From CAG-877 sp963645945 (GTDB taxonomy: Bacteria > Bacillota_I > Bacilli_A > RF39 > UBA660), in contig CAVIUA010000002.1 in the NCBI GenBank assembly GCA_963645945.1, forward strand, positions 1 through 55,747: a stretch of DNA of 55,747 bases. Reading direction: 5' to 3'. Position numbers and translations under genes: made by a program. Below are positions 1-7,877 of the stretch, in pieces; within the stretch, counting starts at the first letter, position 1, and each line of letters opens with the position of its first letter. The notes under the pieces are model-generated. The model made no database searches, was not told where the DNA came from, and saw nothing but the letters and a program-made list of their open reading frames with translations.

Positions 1-69
1 GAATCAGGGTTTTAAGTGTCTTTTTAAACTGTCTACTTTTTCTTGACTAGTTCAATTATTAGCACTTTT

Positions 70-1068
70 TTAGCTTGAAGATTTAGAATTTTCAATTAAT
101 TTGTCCATGTATTCATTGTATTGTTTTTTTAATTCATCATCTTTCCATGTTACTTTTTTACTTTCTCTATATTTTACTAATGTTTGATAATATAGAGAAT
201 TATCTTCTCCTAATTTTTGAGTTGTTAGTTTTTCTTTAATTTCTGATTTAACTTTTTTTAGTTTCGCTTTTTCTTTTTCATCTACTTTTAGGATTATATG
301 ATATCCATATTGTGTTTTTACTGGTTCTGTTGTATATTCGCCTTTCTTTAGTTCTCTAACTGCACTAGAGAATTCATCTACCATATCACTTGGTTGGAAG
401 TATCCTAAGTCTCCACCTTTTTCTTTTGTTGCTTCATCTGTTGAATATTCTTTGGCAAGGTCTTCAAATTCTTCACCTTTGTCTAAATTTTTAATTATTT
501 TTTTTGCTTTCTTTAAAGCATTTTCTTCTGCTTCTTTTTTTTCTTCATCAGTAGCATCATCATCTGTATCTATTGATATTAATATATGACTTGCTTTAAT
601 TTCACCATAGATATTATCATTATAGTAATCTTTTATTTCTTTATCAGTTAAATGGTTACTGATATATTCTTTTACTGCCTTATTTCTTTTATATTCTAGT
701 CTTAACATTTCTTCTAGTTCTTCTTCTGAATTTACACCAAAGTATTGTTGTAGAATACTTGTATATGTATCTTCATCTGATCCATATGAACTTTTCAATT
801 GAGATAATTGTTTTTCAATTGATTCATCTTCTTCATCATCTGATTTATATGTTTTATCTAATAACTTATGATCAATCATATCAATTAGTGTTGCGATGTT
901 ATCTTCCTTAATTTCATCATAATATTGATTTGATGTTATTTTGGCACCTTTTATTGATACTGCAGTATTTTCTCCGTCCTTAAGTTCAACCTTTTTTCCA
1001 CATCCTGTTAGGATTAACGAAATAGCCGCAAGAGAACTTAAAGTTAAAAATAATTTGTTGTTTTTCAT
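70..1068 (-). CDS. prsA: Peptidylprolyl isomerase lipoprotein, PrsA-type foldase
   Basis: Extracellular lipid-anchored foldase that helps secreted proteins fold after export. The start at 1068 gives a signal peptide with lipobox LTGC (Cys23) and a ribosome site AGGAGG-like at 1072-1079; a longer reading from 1122 would put 18 residues before the signal peptide and is unlikely. A parvulin domain lies at about residues 155-260 (IKASHILI near its start, GGDLGYF and YGYHII further on), flanked by charged helical N and C domains. Length 332 aa is normal for PrsA. It is transcribed alone on the minus strand; bases 1-69 downstream hold no gene I can recognise. Family assignment is secure; the client proteins are unknown, but the sortase and penicillin-binding-type enzymes in this window are plausible. 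Confidence 0.93.
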   Translation of the reverse strand: MKNNKLFLTLSSLAAISLILTGCGKKVELKDGENTAVSIKGAKITSNQYYDEIKEDNIATLIDMIDHKLLDKTYKSDDEEDESIEKQLSQLKSSYGSDEDTYTSILQQYFGVNSEEELEEMLRLEYKRNKAVKEYISNHLTDKEIKDYYNDNIYGEIKASHILISIDTDDDATDEEKKEAEENALKKAKKIIKNLDKGEEFEDLAKEYSTDEATKEKGGDLGYFQPSDMVDEFSSAVRELKKGEYTTEPVKTQYGYHIILKVDEKEKAKLKKVKSEIKEKLTTQKLGEDNSLYYQTLVKYRESKKVTWKDDELKKQYNEYMDKLIENSKSSS

Positions 1069-1201
1069 AATATTCCTCCCTATACACTTATTTATAATAA
1101 CAAAAAAATTAATTTCATGCAATAAATATGATGGATATAATCACATAAATTAGGGTTTTGCCATAAAATAAGATGAAAGCATAAAAAAAGGAGGAAAAAA
1201 C

Positions 1202-1282
1202 ATGAATAATTGTGTATCTTCATCAGCTATCATTTTAGTATTATTTATTCTTTTAATCATTATTTTAGGGGCTTATATTTAA
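1202..1282 (+). CDS. Tiny YjcZ-like membrane peptide (26 aa)
   Basis: A 26-residue peptide with a Ser-rich head and one hydrophobic helix (LVLFILLIIILG). It starts at ATG 1202 behind a strong AAAGGAGG site and ends just before the ribosome site of the next small gene, so the two form a pair. The hydrophobic stretch resembles the YjcZ family of very small sporulation-associated membrane proteins of Bacilli (motif like LIVVLFILLIIVG). The family match is by eye; the strong ribosome site and the tandem partner make a real gene likely. Confidence 0.6.
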   Translation: MNNCVSSSAIILVLFILLIIILGAYI

Positions 1283-1294
1283 GGAGGTGTTTTG

Positions 1295-1414
1295 ATGTCT
1301 TGTTCTGAAAATAATACAGTAACCGGTTGTAGAAGAGGTAATAACGGTTATTTAATAATAATTATTCTTTATATTTTACTTGCTATTATACTTGGAGGAA
1401 TAGTTAGTTATTAA
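1295..1414 (+). CDS. Tiny YjcZ-like membrane peptide (39 aa)
   Basis: A 39-residue peptide: a polar head with two Cys (SCSENN, GCRRGNNG) followed by one hydrophobic helix (LIIIILYILLAIILGG). ATG 1295 follows AAGGAGGTG at good spacing and a terminator hairpin follows at once. It looks like a diverged sibling of the gene just upstream, 12 bases away. Similar two-gene arrangements of YjcZ-type peptides occur in spore-forming Bacilli; a role in sporulation here is only a guess. Confidence 0.6.
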   Translation: MSCSENNTVTGCRRGNNGYLIIIILYILLAIILGGIVSY

Positions 1415-1422
1415 TTTTTAGA

Positions 1423-1451
1423 GGTAAGAATTTATATTCTTATCTTTTTTT
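1423..1451 (+). terminator. Rho-independent terminator after the YjcZ-like pair
   Basis: Nine-pair stem GGTAAGAAT/ATTCTTATC (1423-1431 with 1436-1444, one G-U) and a run of seven T. Confidence 0.75.
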
Positions 1452-1511
1452 GGATATAATAATTCTTGTGATTTTTATGTATGTTATCATTTCTTTAATA
1501 GATAAATTTAT

Positions 1512-1546
1512 AAAAAAAATACCAACCTGGTTGACAATGTTGGTAT
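1512..1546 (-). terminator. Terminator of the HIT/anchored-protein operon (minus strand)
   Basis: Stem ATACCAAC (1519-1526) with GTTGGTAT (1539-1546); the A-run 1512-1519 is a T-run on the minus strand, just past the HIT gene stop. Confidence 0.75.
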
Positions 1547-1576
1547 TAGTTTTATTTATTATTATTGATATTATTG

Positions 1577-1975
1577 TTATTTGTTTTCTAATTTAGAAAA
1601 TACTTCTTCTACAGGTAATATTTTACTTTCATCATAAACAAAGTCTGCATTATCATCTTTATATCTGGGTATTAGATGAATATGGAAATGTTTTATTTCT
1701 TGACCAAGGAAATTGTTTTCAGCAATAGTTAGTCCTTCACAATTAAGACGATTTTTTAATAAGTCATATAAAGTATTTCTTGTTACTTCTAAACTATGAG
1801 TTACTATTTTTTCATCAATGTCCATGATGTTAGTATAATGTTTTTTAGGTAATATTAATAAATGTCCATTAGTATTTGGATTAATATTCATTATTACTTT
1901 TATTAAATCATCTTCATATACAGTTCTTGATGGTATTTCACCAGCAATTATTTTACAAAATAAGCAATCAGTCAT
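1577..1975 (-). CDS. HIT family nucleotide hydrolase/transferase
   Basis: Cytoplasmic histidine-triad protein of the Hint branch, which cleaves nucleoside phosphoramidates or similar nucleotide conjugates. The catalytic triad motif HFHIHL is at residues 96-101; the N-terminal CLFCKIIAGEIP block is typical of the branch and carries a CxxC pair (Cys4, Cys7). Length 132 aa fits. It starts at ATG 1975 with a ribosome site TAAGGAGG and lies 11 bases behind the anchored protein gene upstream, so both are probably one transcript ending at the hairpin 1512-1546. Physiological substrate unknown. Confidence 0.92.
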   Translation of the reverse strand: MTDCLFCKIIAGEIPSRTVYEDDLIKVIMNINPNTNGHLLILPKKHYTNIMDIDEKIVTHSLEVTRNTLYDLLKNRLNCEGLTIAENNFLGQEIKHFHIHLIPRYKDDNADFVYDESKILPVEEVFSKLENK

Positions 1976-1986
1976 TTTATTCCTCC

Positions 1987-2742
1987 TTAATTTAAATATT
2001 TATAAGTAATATTATTTTCTTTTAAAATATTACTGTTTTCATTTTTTATTATAGCACCAATGATTTCATTTAGTAATGTAATATTTTCTATTTGTTCTGA
2101 AGTTAAGTTATTTACTTTTACACTTTTAGTTAAATCATTTGTGTTTGTTAGTGTAATTTGATAATTTTTTGGATTGATGTTTTTTTCTTTTAGTTTGGTA
2201 TTTAAGTTGATTAAATTTTTGCCAATGGCATTAGTATTCCATTTGCTGTTTATCGTTGTTTCTAATGTATATACTTTTAAGTCTTTAAAACTATTTTTTG
2301 TAATTATGTGTTTTTTTACTTGTTCACTATATTTATTGAGGCTTTTTAAAAATATGATGTTGAAGTCTTGATGGTATGAGTTCTTTAGTTCTTTTTCTAG
2401 ATTTTGTTCTAAAGTATTTATTAATGTTTTACCTTTAAGATAATCTTCTTTATAGGTATCAGTTATTTTTTTACTGTTGTAGGTTACTATGAAATATAAA
2501 TTTTTATTTTCTTTTGATTTTACTTTTAGAGTGTATTTTGTATTTTTGTATTTAGTTTCATCAATGGAAAAAGTATTTATTTCATCTTTATATGTCTCAT
2601 TTAGATAAGTAAGAAGTTTTTTATGTATTCTTGAGGCATAGTAGGGAGCTGATTTTTCATTTAATATTATGATTCCAAAGCAAACAAAGATAATAAATGT
2701 GAAAATAGCCATTTTTATTGTTAGTTTCTTTTGTTCTTTCAT
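1987..2742 (-). CDS. Membrane-anchored extracytoplasmic protein of unknown function
   Basis: 251 aa with one N-terminal hydrophobic segment (about residues 9-28) and a long Lys/Asn-rich domain outside the membrane. No lipobox and no known catalytic motif could be seen. It is the first gene of a two-gene minus-strand unit with the HIT protein. Its upstream region (2743-2889) is shared with the divergent gene at 2890 and should hold both promoters. I do not recognise the family. Confidence 0.7.
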   Translation of the reverse strand: MKEQKKLTIKMAIFTFIIFVCFGIIILNEKSAPYYASRIHKKLLTYLNETYKDEINTFSIDETKYKNTKYTLKVKSKENKNLYFIVTYNSKKITDTYKEDYLKGKTLINTLEQNLEKELKNSYHQDFNIIFLKSLNKYSEQVKKHIITKNSFKDLKVYTLETTINSKWNTNAIGKNLINLNTKLKEKNINPKNYQITLTNTNDLTKSVKVNNLTSEQIENITLLNEIIGAIIKNENSNILKENNITYKYLN

Positions 2743-2889
2743 TGTATCACCAATTATATTTTATATTATAAATAATTAAATTTCAATTATTCATAGTCTA
2801 AAATTTTAGGATATTTTGTTCTTTGGTATTGTTTTGAAAGTTTATTTATGCTATTATTATGATGAGAATAAAATAGGTGGTGTAAAATT

Positions 2890-4269
2890 ATGATGCAAAT
2901 TCAAAAGGGTCAAGTTAAATATAAAGATCGTAGTGATATTGTTTGTACGTATGGATGTTTGGAAGATGGTAAGCAATATTATTTTTTAGATGGAGAAAAA
3001 TTAGGTAAAGGTCGTATTGTTGCATCTACAGCATTAGTAGAAGCTATTGATCCATTGGTTTTGGCATCTAATATTGGTGTTATTGATAGTGATGGTAATG
3101 TTATTATTCCATTTGAAAATAAGGCGGTTAAGCCAATTGGTGAAGATGCAATGTTAGTTGAAGTTTCTAAACCAGTGACTCAAAGCGTTATTGAGGCTGC
3201 TGGTATGAGAAGAGATCCTCTAGCAGCTACTAAATTAGTTACAACACCTGCAGCTATTAAAGAAAAGATTAATGCGAAAATGGGTCCTAATGGTAGATTT
3301 ATTTTTAATGACCAATTTTCAGAAGCTACTGTTTATGATTTAGATGGTAATAATTTATTAGATAATAAACTATATAGTTTTATAGGATATAATAATGATG
3401 TATTATATTTAGCTGGAAATACAATTGATACAGATGTTGTTACTTATTCATTGAAAAGTGAAGAAGTAACTAGTGAAGAAGATGTTCCAGAAGAGGAATA
3501 TATTCCTGATACAGAAAGTTTAGATGTTAAATCTTTAGCTGTTCCAAAAGAAGAAATTGATGCTGCTATGGATGAAGCTGGAGATAATAATGAAGAAGAT
3601 TTACTTCATCCAGTTGATTTTAAAGAAACATTAGTTGAAAATAATGATTTTCCAGAAGAGACAGAAGAAAGTACTGAAGAAGTTGAAAAAGAAACTGATA
3701 CTAATGATGACTTTGTTGAAAAAGAAGAAAAAATTATTATACCTGAACCTGTAGTACCAGCAGTTGAGACTAAGAGAGTTTCATTATTTAAAAATAAAAC
3801 TAAAGAATTAGAAGATGAAAATAATGAAGAAGTAGATGTTGATGATAGTCATTCATTATTTACTAATATGTCATTAAGTAATGATGATAACGATATAGAT
3901 TTAGGAGATAACATTATAGAAGATACAGCTGAAGTTATGTCTAGTTTAATAAGTCAAAATAAAGAACAAAAAGAAATTATTGCTAGTCAAGATGAACAAA
4001 TAGAAAGTTTAATGAAATTTAAACGAAAAGCATTTGAAGAGAATCGAACTTTAGTTGAATCTGGTGAAGCTTTAAGAAAGAAAGTTAGAGTTTTAGAAAA
4101 AGAAAATGATAGACTTAATGATACTGTTTCAAAATTAGAAGCTGAGATTAGTGCTTTAAGAGGACAAGTTGCTGGTAAAGGTGATTTAGCTAAATTAATA
4201 GCTGATGCTAAAAACTTGTTAGGTGATGATAATAGTATTAATGATAAAGGATTAGGAAGAGCTGTATAA
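2890..4269 (+). CDS. Acidic protein with a C-terminal coiled coil, unknown function
   Basis: 459 aa in three parts: a folded N-terminal domain (about 1-185) with WG-repeat-like phrases (GVIDSDGNVIIPFENK), a very acidic low-complexity middle (about 190-345, rich in Glu and Asp), and a coiled coil near 350-435 (heptads such as LRKKVRVLEKENDRL). No membrane segment or signal peptide, so cytoplasmic. The start is ATG 2890 behind AGGTGGTG; a second ATG follows directly. Single gene, ended by a terminator that overlaps its stop codon. The layout suggests a scaffold or structural role, but the sequence gives no function. Confidence 0.75.
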   Translation: MMQIQKGQVKYKDRSDIVCTYGCLEDGKQYYFLDGEKLGKGRIVASTALVEAIDPLVLASNIGVIDSDGNVIIPFENKAVKPIGEDAMLVEVSKPVTQSVIEAAGMRRDPLAATKLVTTPAAIKEKINAKMGPNGRFIFNDQFSEATVYDLDGNNLLDNKLYSFIGYNNDVLYLAGNTIDTDVVTYSLKSEEVTSEEDVPEEEYIPDTESLDVKSLAVPKEEIDAAMDEAGDNNEEDLLHPVDFKETLVENNDFPEETEESTEEVEKETDTNDDFVEKEEKIIIPEPVVPAVETKRVSLFKNKTKELEDENNEEVDVDDSHSLFTNMSLSNDDNDIDLGDNIIEDTAEVMSSLISQNKEQKEIIASQDEQIESLMKFKRKAFEENRTLVESGEALRKKVRVLEKENDRLNDTVSKLEAEISALRGQVAGKGDLAKLIADAKNLLGDDNSINDKGLGRAV

Positions 4270-4279
4270 GCTCTTTTTT
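4257..4279 (+). terminator. Terminator overlapping a stop codon
   Basis: Stem AAGAGC/GCTCTT (4257-4262 with 4270-4275) then T-run; the TAA stop of the gene at 2890-4269 lies in the loop. Confidence 0.7.
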
Positions 4280-4304
4280 AATTTTTTTTATTTTCCGACC
4301 AATT

Positions 4305-4335
4305 TTCAACAAATTTTTAGATTTTTTGGTATAAT
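4305..4335 (+). promoter_or_regulatory. Candidate sigma-A promoter of the suf operon
   Basis: A perfect TATAAT (4330-4335) about 30 bases before sufC with a weak TTCAAC-like box at 4305-4310 (spacing 19). The -35 is poor; an alternative is an extended -10 (TGGTATAAT). Confidence 0.5.
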
Positions 4336-4363
4336 ATATGTTGTTGACTGGAGAGATGCATTT

Positions 4364-5128
4364 ATGATAGAAATTAATAATTTATGTGCAAAAATAAAAG
4401 ATACAGATAAAGAGATACTTAATGGAGTTTCATTGAACATTAAACCTGGTGAAGTTCACGCTATCATGGGTCCTAATGGTACTGGAAAAAGTACACTTTC
4501 AAAAGTTATACTAGGTAATTATATGTATGAAGTTACAGATGGAGATATTTTATTTTCTGGAGAAAGTATTATTAACTTATCTGTTTATGAAAGAGCAAGA
4601 AAAGGGATATTTTTATGTATGCAGGATCCAACAGTTATAGATGGTGTTTCTAATAGTGAGTTTTTAAGAACTGCTTTAGGAGAAGTTAATGGAGAAAAAG
4701 TTAATTTATATACATTTATAAAGAGTATGGAAGATACTATGAAGAAAGTAGAACTTGATAGTAGTATGTTACATAGATCTTTAAATAAAGGATTTTCTGG
4801 TGGAGAAAAAAAGAAAAATGAAATATTACAAATGATTCTTTTAAAACCTAAATTTATTATTTTAGATGAATTAGATTCTGGATTAGATGTGGATAGTTTA
4901 AGAATAGTTTGTGAAAATATTAATGCTTATTTAAAAGAAAGTCCTGATGTTTCTGTTTTAATTATTACTCATTATACAAGAGTTTTAAAGTATATTAAGC
5001 CTAGTTATGTACATGTTATGAGAGATGGTAAAATTGTTAAGACTGGTACTATGGATTTAGCTTATGATATAGAAAAAAATGGGTATAATGGTATTAATGT
5101 TATGATAGGGAATGAAGAAAATGAGTAA
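4364..5128 (+). CDS. sufC: SufC, Fe-S cluster assembly ATPase
   Basis: Cytoplasmic ABC-type ATPase that powers the SufBCD scaffold building iron-sulfur clusters. Walker A GPNGTGKST at 36-44, ABC signature FSGGEKKK, Walker B FIILDE with the D-loop SGLDVD, and switch histidine in IITHYTR. 254 aa, usual length. It has no transmembrane partner; the genes after it are the other SUF parts, so an exporter role is ruled out by context. First gene of the operon; its end overlaps sufD. Confidence 0.96.
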   Translation: MIEINNLCAKIKDTDKEILNGVSLNIKPGEVHAIMGPNGTGKSTLSKVILGNYMYEVTDGDILFSGESIINLSVYERARKGIFLCMQDPTVIDGVSNSEFLRTALGEVNGEKVNLYTFIKSMEDTMKKVELDSSMLHRSLNKGFSGGEKKKNEILQMILLKPKFIILDELDSGLDVDSLRIVCENINAYLKESPDVSVLIITHYTRVLKYIKPSYVHVMRDGKIVKTGTMDLAYDIEKNGYNGINVMIGNEENE

Positions 5129-5699
5129 GATATTATATATTGTAGATAATAACAAGAATAGTAATTATAAATATAATATAGAAGAAGATACAATTATATA
5201 TCATTTTTCAATAAATAGTAGTAGTGAAGTTACTCTTAATTTAGATGTTCCTAAGATTACTCTTTATTACTATTACAATAATATTAATTATGATGATAAT
5301 ACTTTTAAAATTAGAATTAATCATAATGTTAGTAATACACATAGTGAGGTATTTAATCATGGTGTTAATATTTTAGATAATAAACTTTCTTATCTTGTTG
5401 ATGGAGTTGTTCCAAAGAGTAGTAGTAAATGTATTTGTAATCAGGAAAATCAAATTATTAATATGAATAATGGTAAGAGTACAATATGTCCAAATTTACT
5501 TATTGATAATTATGATGTTTTAAGTAATCATGCAGCGTATATTGGTAAGTTTAGAGATGAAGTTTTATTCTATATGATGAGTAGAGGCATTTCTTTAGAT
5601 GTAGCTTATAGATTATTGTTAAATGGATTTTTAATTAATTCTGATAGTATTGATTTATCTAAAGTAGATGAGTTTTTACAGGAAATTGAAAAGATTTAG
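5121..5699 (+). CDS. sufD: Short SufD-like scaffold subunit
   Basis: 192 aa, about half of a usual SufD (roughly 400 aa). It keeps the end of the beta-helix (HNVSNTHSEVFNHGV, LSYLVDGVV), the region before the conserved His (LSNHAAYIGKF) and the C-terminal helical domain (DEVLFYMMSRGIS, close to the same block in SufB). Most of the N-terminal half of the fold is missing. ATG 5121 is preferred over 5112 because AGGG at 5107-5110 is then at normal distance; either way it overlaps sufC, giving translational coupling. It presumably pairs with SufB in the SufBCD complex. A true minimal SufD is more likely than a broken one, since the frame is intact and the operon continues without a break. Confidence 0.82.
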   Translation: MSKILYIVDNNKNSNYKYNIEEDTIIYHFSINSSSEVTLNLDVPKITLYYYYNNINYDDNTFKIRINHNVSNTHSEVFNHGVNILDNKLSYLVDGVVPKSSSKCICNQENQIINMNNGKSTICPNLLIDNYDVLSNHAAYIGKFRDEVLFYMMSRGISLDVAYRLLLNGFLINSDSIDLSKVDEFLQEIEKI

Positions 5700-5710
5700 G
5701 AGGTGATATT

Positions 5711-6907
5711 TTGAATAGAGAAGATTTTCCAATGTTGAAAGAAGATATTGTTTATTTTGATAATGGAGCTACAACATTAAAGCCAAAATGTGTAGTTGAT
5801 AGCATGGTTAAATATTATCAAGAACATACTTCTAATATTCATAGAGGTGATTATGATGCCGCTATTGTTACTAATCAGTTATATGATGGGACAAGAGATG
5901 TAGTAAAAGATTTTATTAATTGTAATTCGCCAGATGAAGTTGTTTTTACTTCTGGTACTACTATGTCTATTAATATGGTTGTCTTTGGATTTATGAGAAA
6001 CCATTTAAAAGCAGGAGATGAAGTTTTACTTACTAAGTCAGAACATGCATCTAATGTTTTACCTTGGATAAAATTAAGTGAAGAAATTGGGATAGTTATT
6101 AAATATATGGACTTAGATGATGATTATTCATTACCTGTTTCTAGTGTTGAAAATAGTATTACTGATAAGACGAAGGTTATATCAATTGCTCATGTTACTA
6201 ATGTCATTGGTGATATTAGAGATGTTTATGCCATTGGTGAGATATGTAAAAGTAAGAATATTTACTTTTGTGTAGATGGAGCTCAAAGTGTACCATTTTT
6301 AAAAGTTGATTTTAAAAAGGCCAATATGGATTTCTTAAGTTTTTCTGGGCATAAAATGCTTGGTCCAACAGGTGTTGGAGTATTAGTAGGAAAGTATGAT
6401 TTGTTACAGGAGATGGAACCTTTATGCTACGGTGGTGGAATGAATCAGTCATTTGAAGCTGATAGTAGTTATGAATTAAAAAATGCGCCTACTAAGTTTG
6501 AAGCTGGTACTCCAGCTATTGCTGAAGTTATTGGTTTAAGAAGAGCTATTGAATATTTGATGAGTATAGGTATGGAAAAAATTGAGAAACATGAACAAGA
6601 ATTAAAAGAGTTCTTAGTTAGTGAATTAGAAAAGATACCTAATATTGTTTTATATAATAAGAATTCAAAGTCTGGTATATTAGCATTTAATATAGCTGGT
6701 GTTTTTGCACAAGAGAGTTCTATATATTTAAACCATTATCATATCTATGTTAGAGCAGGAAATCATTGTGCTAAGATGCTTAAAGATGAAATTAATATAA
6801 AGAATACAGTTAGAGTTAGTATGTATTTGTACAATACTAAAGAAGATGTTATAAGATTAGTTGAGGCATTGAAAAATAGTCATGATATTTTTAAAATCGT
6901 ACTTTAG
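5711..6907 (+). CDS. sufS: SufS, group II cysteine desulfurase
   Basis: PLP enzyme taking sulfur from L-cysteine and passing it to SufU. The PLP lysine is in SFSGHKMLGPTGVG, and the persulfide cysteine is in RAGNHCAKMLK, the short-loop SufS type. Blocks FDNGATTLKP near the start and FTSGTTMSINMV are typical. 398 aa. The start is TTG 5711 behind a perfect AGGAGGTGAT; no ATG fits as well. It lies 11 bases after sufD and 11 before sufU. Confidence 0.96.
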   Translation: MNREDFPMLKEDIVYFDNGATTLKPKCVVDSMVKYYQEHTSNIHRGDYDAAIVTNQLYDGTRDVVKDFINCNSPDEVVFTSGTTMSINMVVFGFMRNHLKAGDEVLLTKSEHASNVLPWIKLSEEIGIVIKYMDLDDDYSLPVSSVENSITDKTKVISIAHVTNVIGDIRDVYAIGEICKSKNIYFCVDGAQSVPFLKVDFKKANMDFLSFSGHKMLGPTGVGVLVGKYDLLQEMEPLCYGGGMNQSFEADSSYELKNAPTKFEAGTPAIAEVIGLRRAIEYLMSIGMEKIEKHEQELKEFLVSELEKIPNIVLYNKNSKSGILAFNIAGVFAQESSIYLNHYHIYVRAGNHCAKMLKDEINIKNTVRVSMYLYNTKEDVIRLVEALKNSHDIFKIVL

Positions 6908-6918
6908 GAGGCTTTGAC

Positions 6919-7350
6919 ATGGATAATAATATGAAAAGAGAGATAATTTTAGATAATTATCAAGATCCAATGAATAAAGGATTAGTTGAAGATGATAGTT
7001 ATATTAAAGTTAATACTAATAGTGAAAGTTGTATTGATGATTTGGATGTAATGATGAAAATTGTTGATGGAAAAATTGAAGATATTCGGTTTGATGGAGA
7101 AGCTTGTGCTATTAGTACTTCAGCTACTTCTATTATGATTAGGAGTTTAATAGGTAAGAGTGTTTGGGAAGCTGAAAAGATTTTGTCTAATTATCGAAAT
7201 ATGATAAATGAAAAAGAATATGATAGGGATTTACTAGGGGAGCTTACAGTTTATGATGAAGTTTGTAAGCAACCTAATAGAAAAGGTTGTGCTCTTATTC
7301 CATATAAGGCAATAGAAAAAATTTTGGAGGGCTTAAATAATGAAAATTAA
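6919..7350 (+). CDS. sufU: SufU, zinc-dependent sulfurtransferase partner of SufS
   Basis: IscU-fold protein that accepts the persulfide from SufS. Three cysteines and an Asp fit the zinc site: Cys and Asp in SESCIDDLDV, Cys in GEACAIST, Cys in RKGCALIPY. The 18-20 residue insertion between the second and third Cys regions that separates SufU from IscU seems present (LGELTVYDEV region). 143 aa. The first cysteine site reads SCID rather than the usual TCGD, a small variation. It overlaps the next gene by 11 bases. Confidence 0.93.
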   Translation: MDNNMKREIILDNYQDPMNKGLVEDDSYIKVNTNSESCIDDLDVMMKIVDGKIEDIRFDGEACAISTSATSIMIRSLIGKSVWEAEKILSNYRNMINEKEYDRDLLGELTVYDEVCKQPNRKGCALIPYKAIEKILEGLNNEN

Positions 7351-7870
7351 TAGTGAAAGAATTAAATTAGCTGAGCTTAGATATTTTGATAAGGATCATA
7401 ATGGGCTTGAATTAGGTAGTCCATTATCATATGCATTGTTGTATGAAGTAGAAGATGAAAATGTTCCAATATTTAATGGTACTAGATATGTTAATATGTT
7501 TGGATTAAATGATTTTGATTTGGTTCTAAGACGAAATAGGTTTTATAGTTGTTGCGATTCGGCTGGTAATGATTATGGTACTAAAATGGAATTAGTTGCT
7601 GGAGAAGCAAAGACTGGACCTTGTTGGGTTTTAACTAATTTTGATTTTTCAGAAGTGTTTGGACCGGAAGTAAGTTATGAAGCTTTACAAACATATATTT
7701 TGAAGTCAGATAAATATTTTATGGATCGTGAAAACATTGCGAAAGAAAGACTTCTTGCTTGTAGAACTCCTGTTAAAATGTTAAGAGTAATGAATAGAGA
7801 TAAAAAAGATGCTGCAAAATTGAATGAATATTTTGTGGAAAGAGGTATACAAAAAGTAAAAAAAGGTTGA
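7340..7870 (+). CDS. Unknown protein encoded inside the suf operon
   Basis: 176 aa, soluble, no signal peptide. It has four cysteines: an adjacent pair in YSCCDSAGN, one in KTGPCWVL, one in LLACRTPV. The start ATG 7340 overlaps sufU by 11 bases and the stop is 7 bases before sufB, so it is co-translated with both. I do not recognise it; it is not SufE, SufA, SufT, CyaY or IscX by any motif I can see. The cysteines and position suggest a role in Fe-S or sulfur transfer, which is inference only. Confidence 0.8.
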   Translation: MKINSERIKLAELRYFDKDHNGLELGSPLSYALLYEVEDENVPIFNGTRYVNMFGLNDFDLVLRRNRFYSCCDSAGNDYGTKMELVAGEAKTGPCWVLTNFDFSEVFGPEVSYEALQTYILKSDKYFMDRENIAKERLLACRTPVKMLRVMNRDKKDAAKLNEYFVERGIQKVKKG

Positions 7871-7877
7871 TGATGAT

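Noticed and set aside
941..1153. Plus-strand ORF of 70 codons over the prsA start
   Set aside because: Antisense shadow of prsA, no ribosome site, unlikely composition.
4364..5128. SufC as part of a membrane ABC transporter
   Set aside because: No permease gene nearby; the following genes are all SUF assembly parts.
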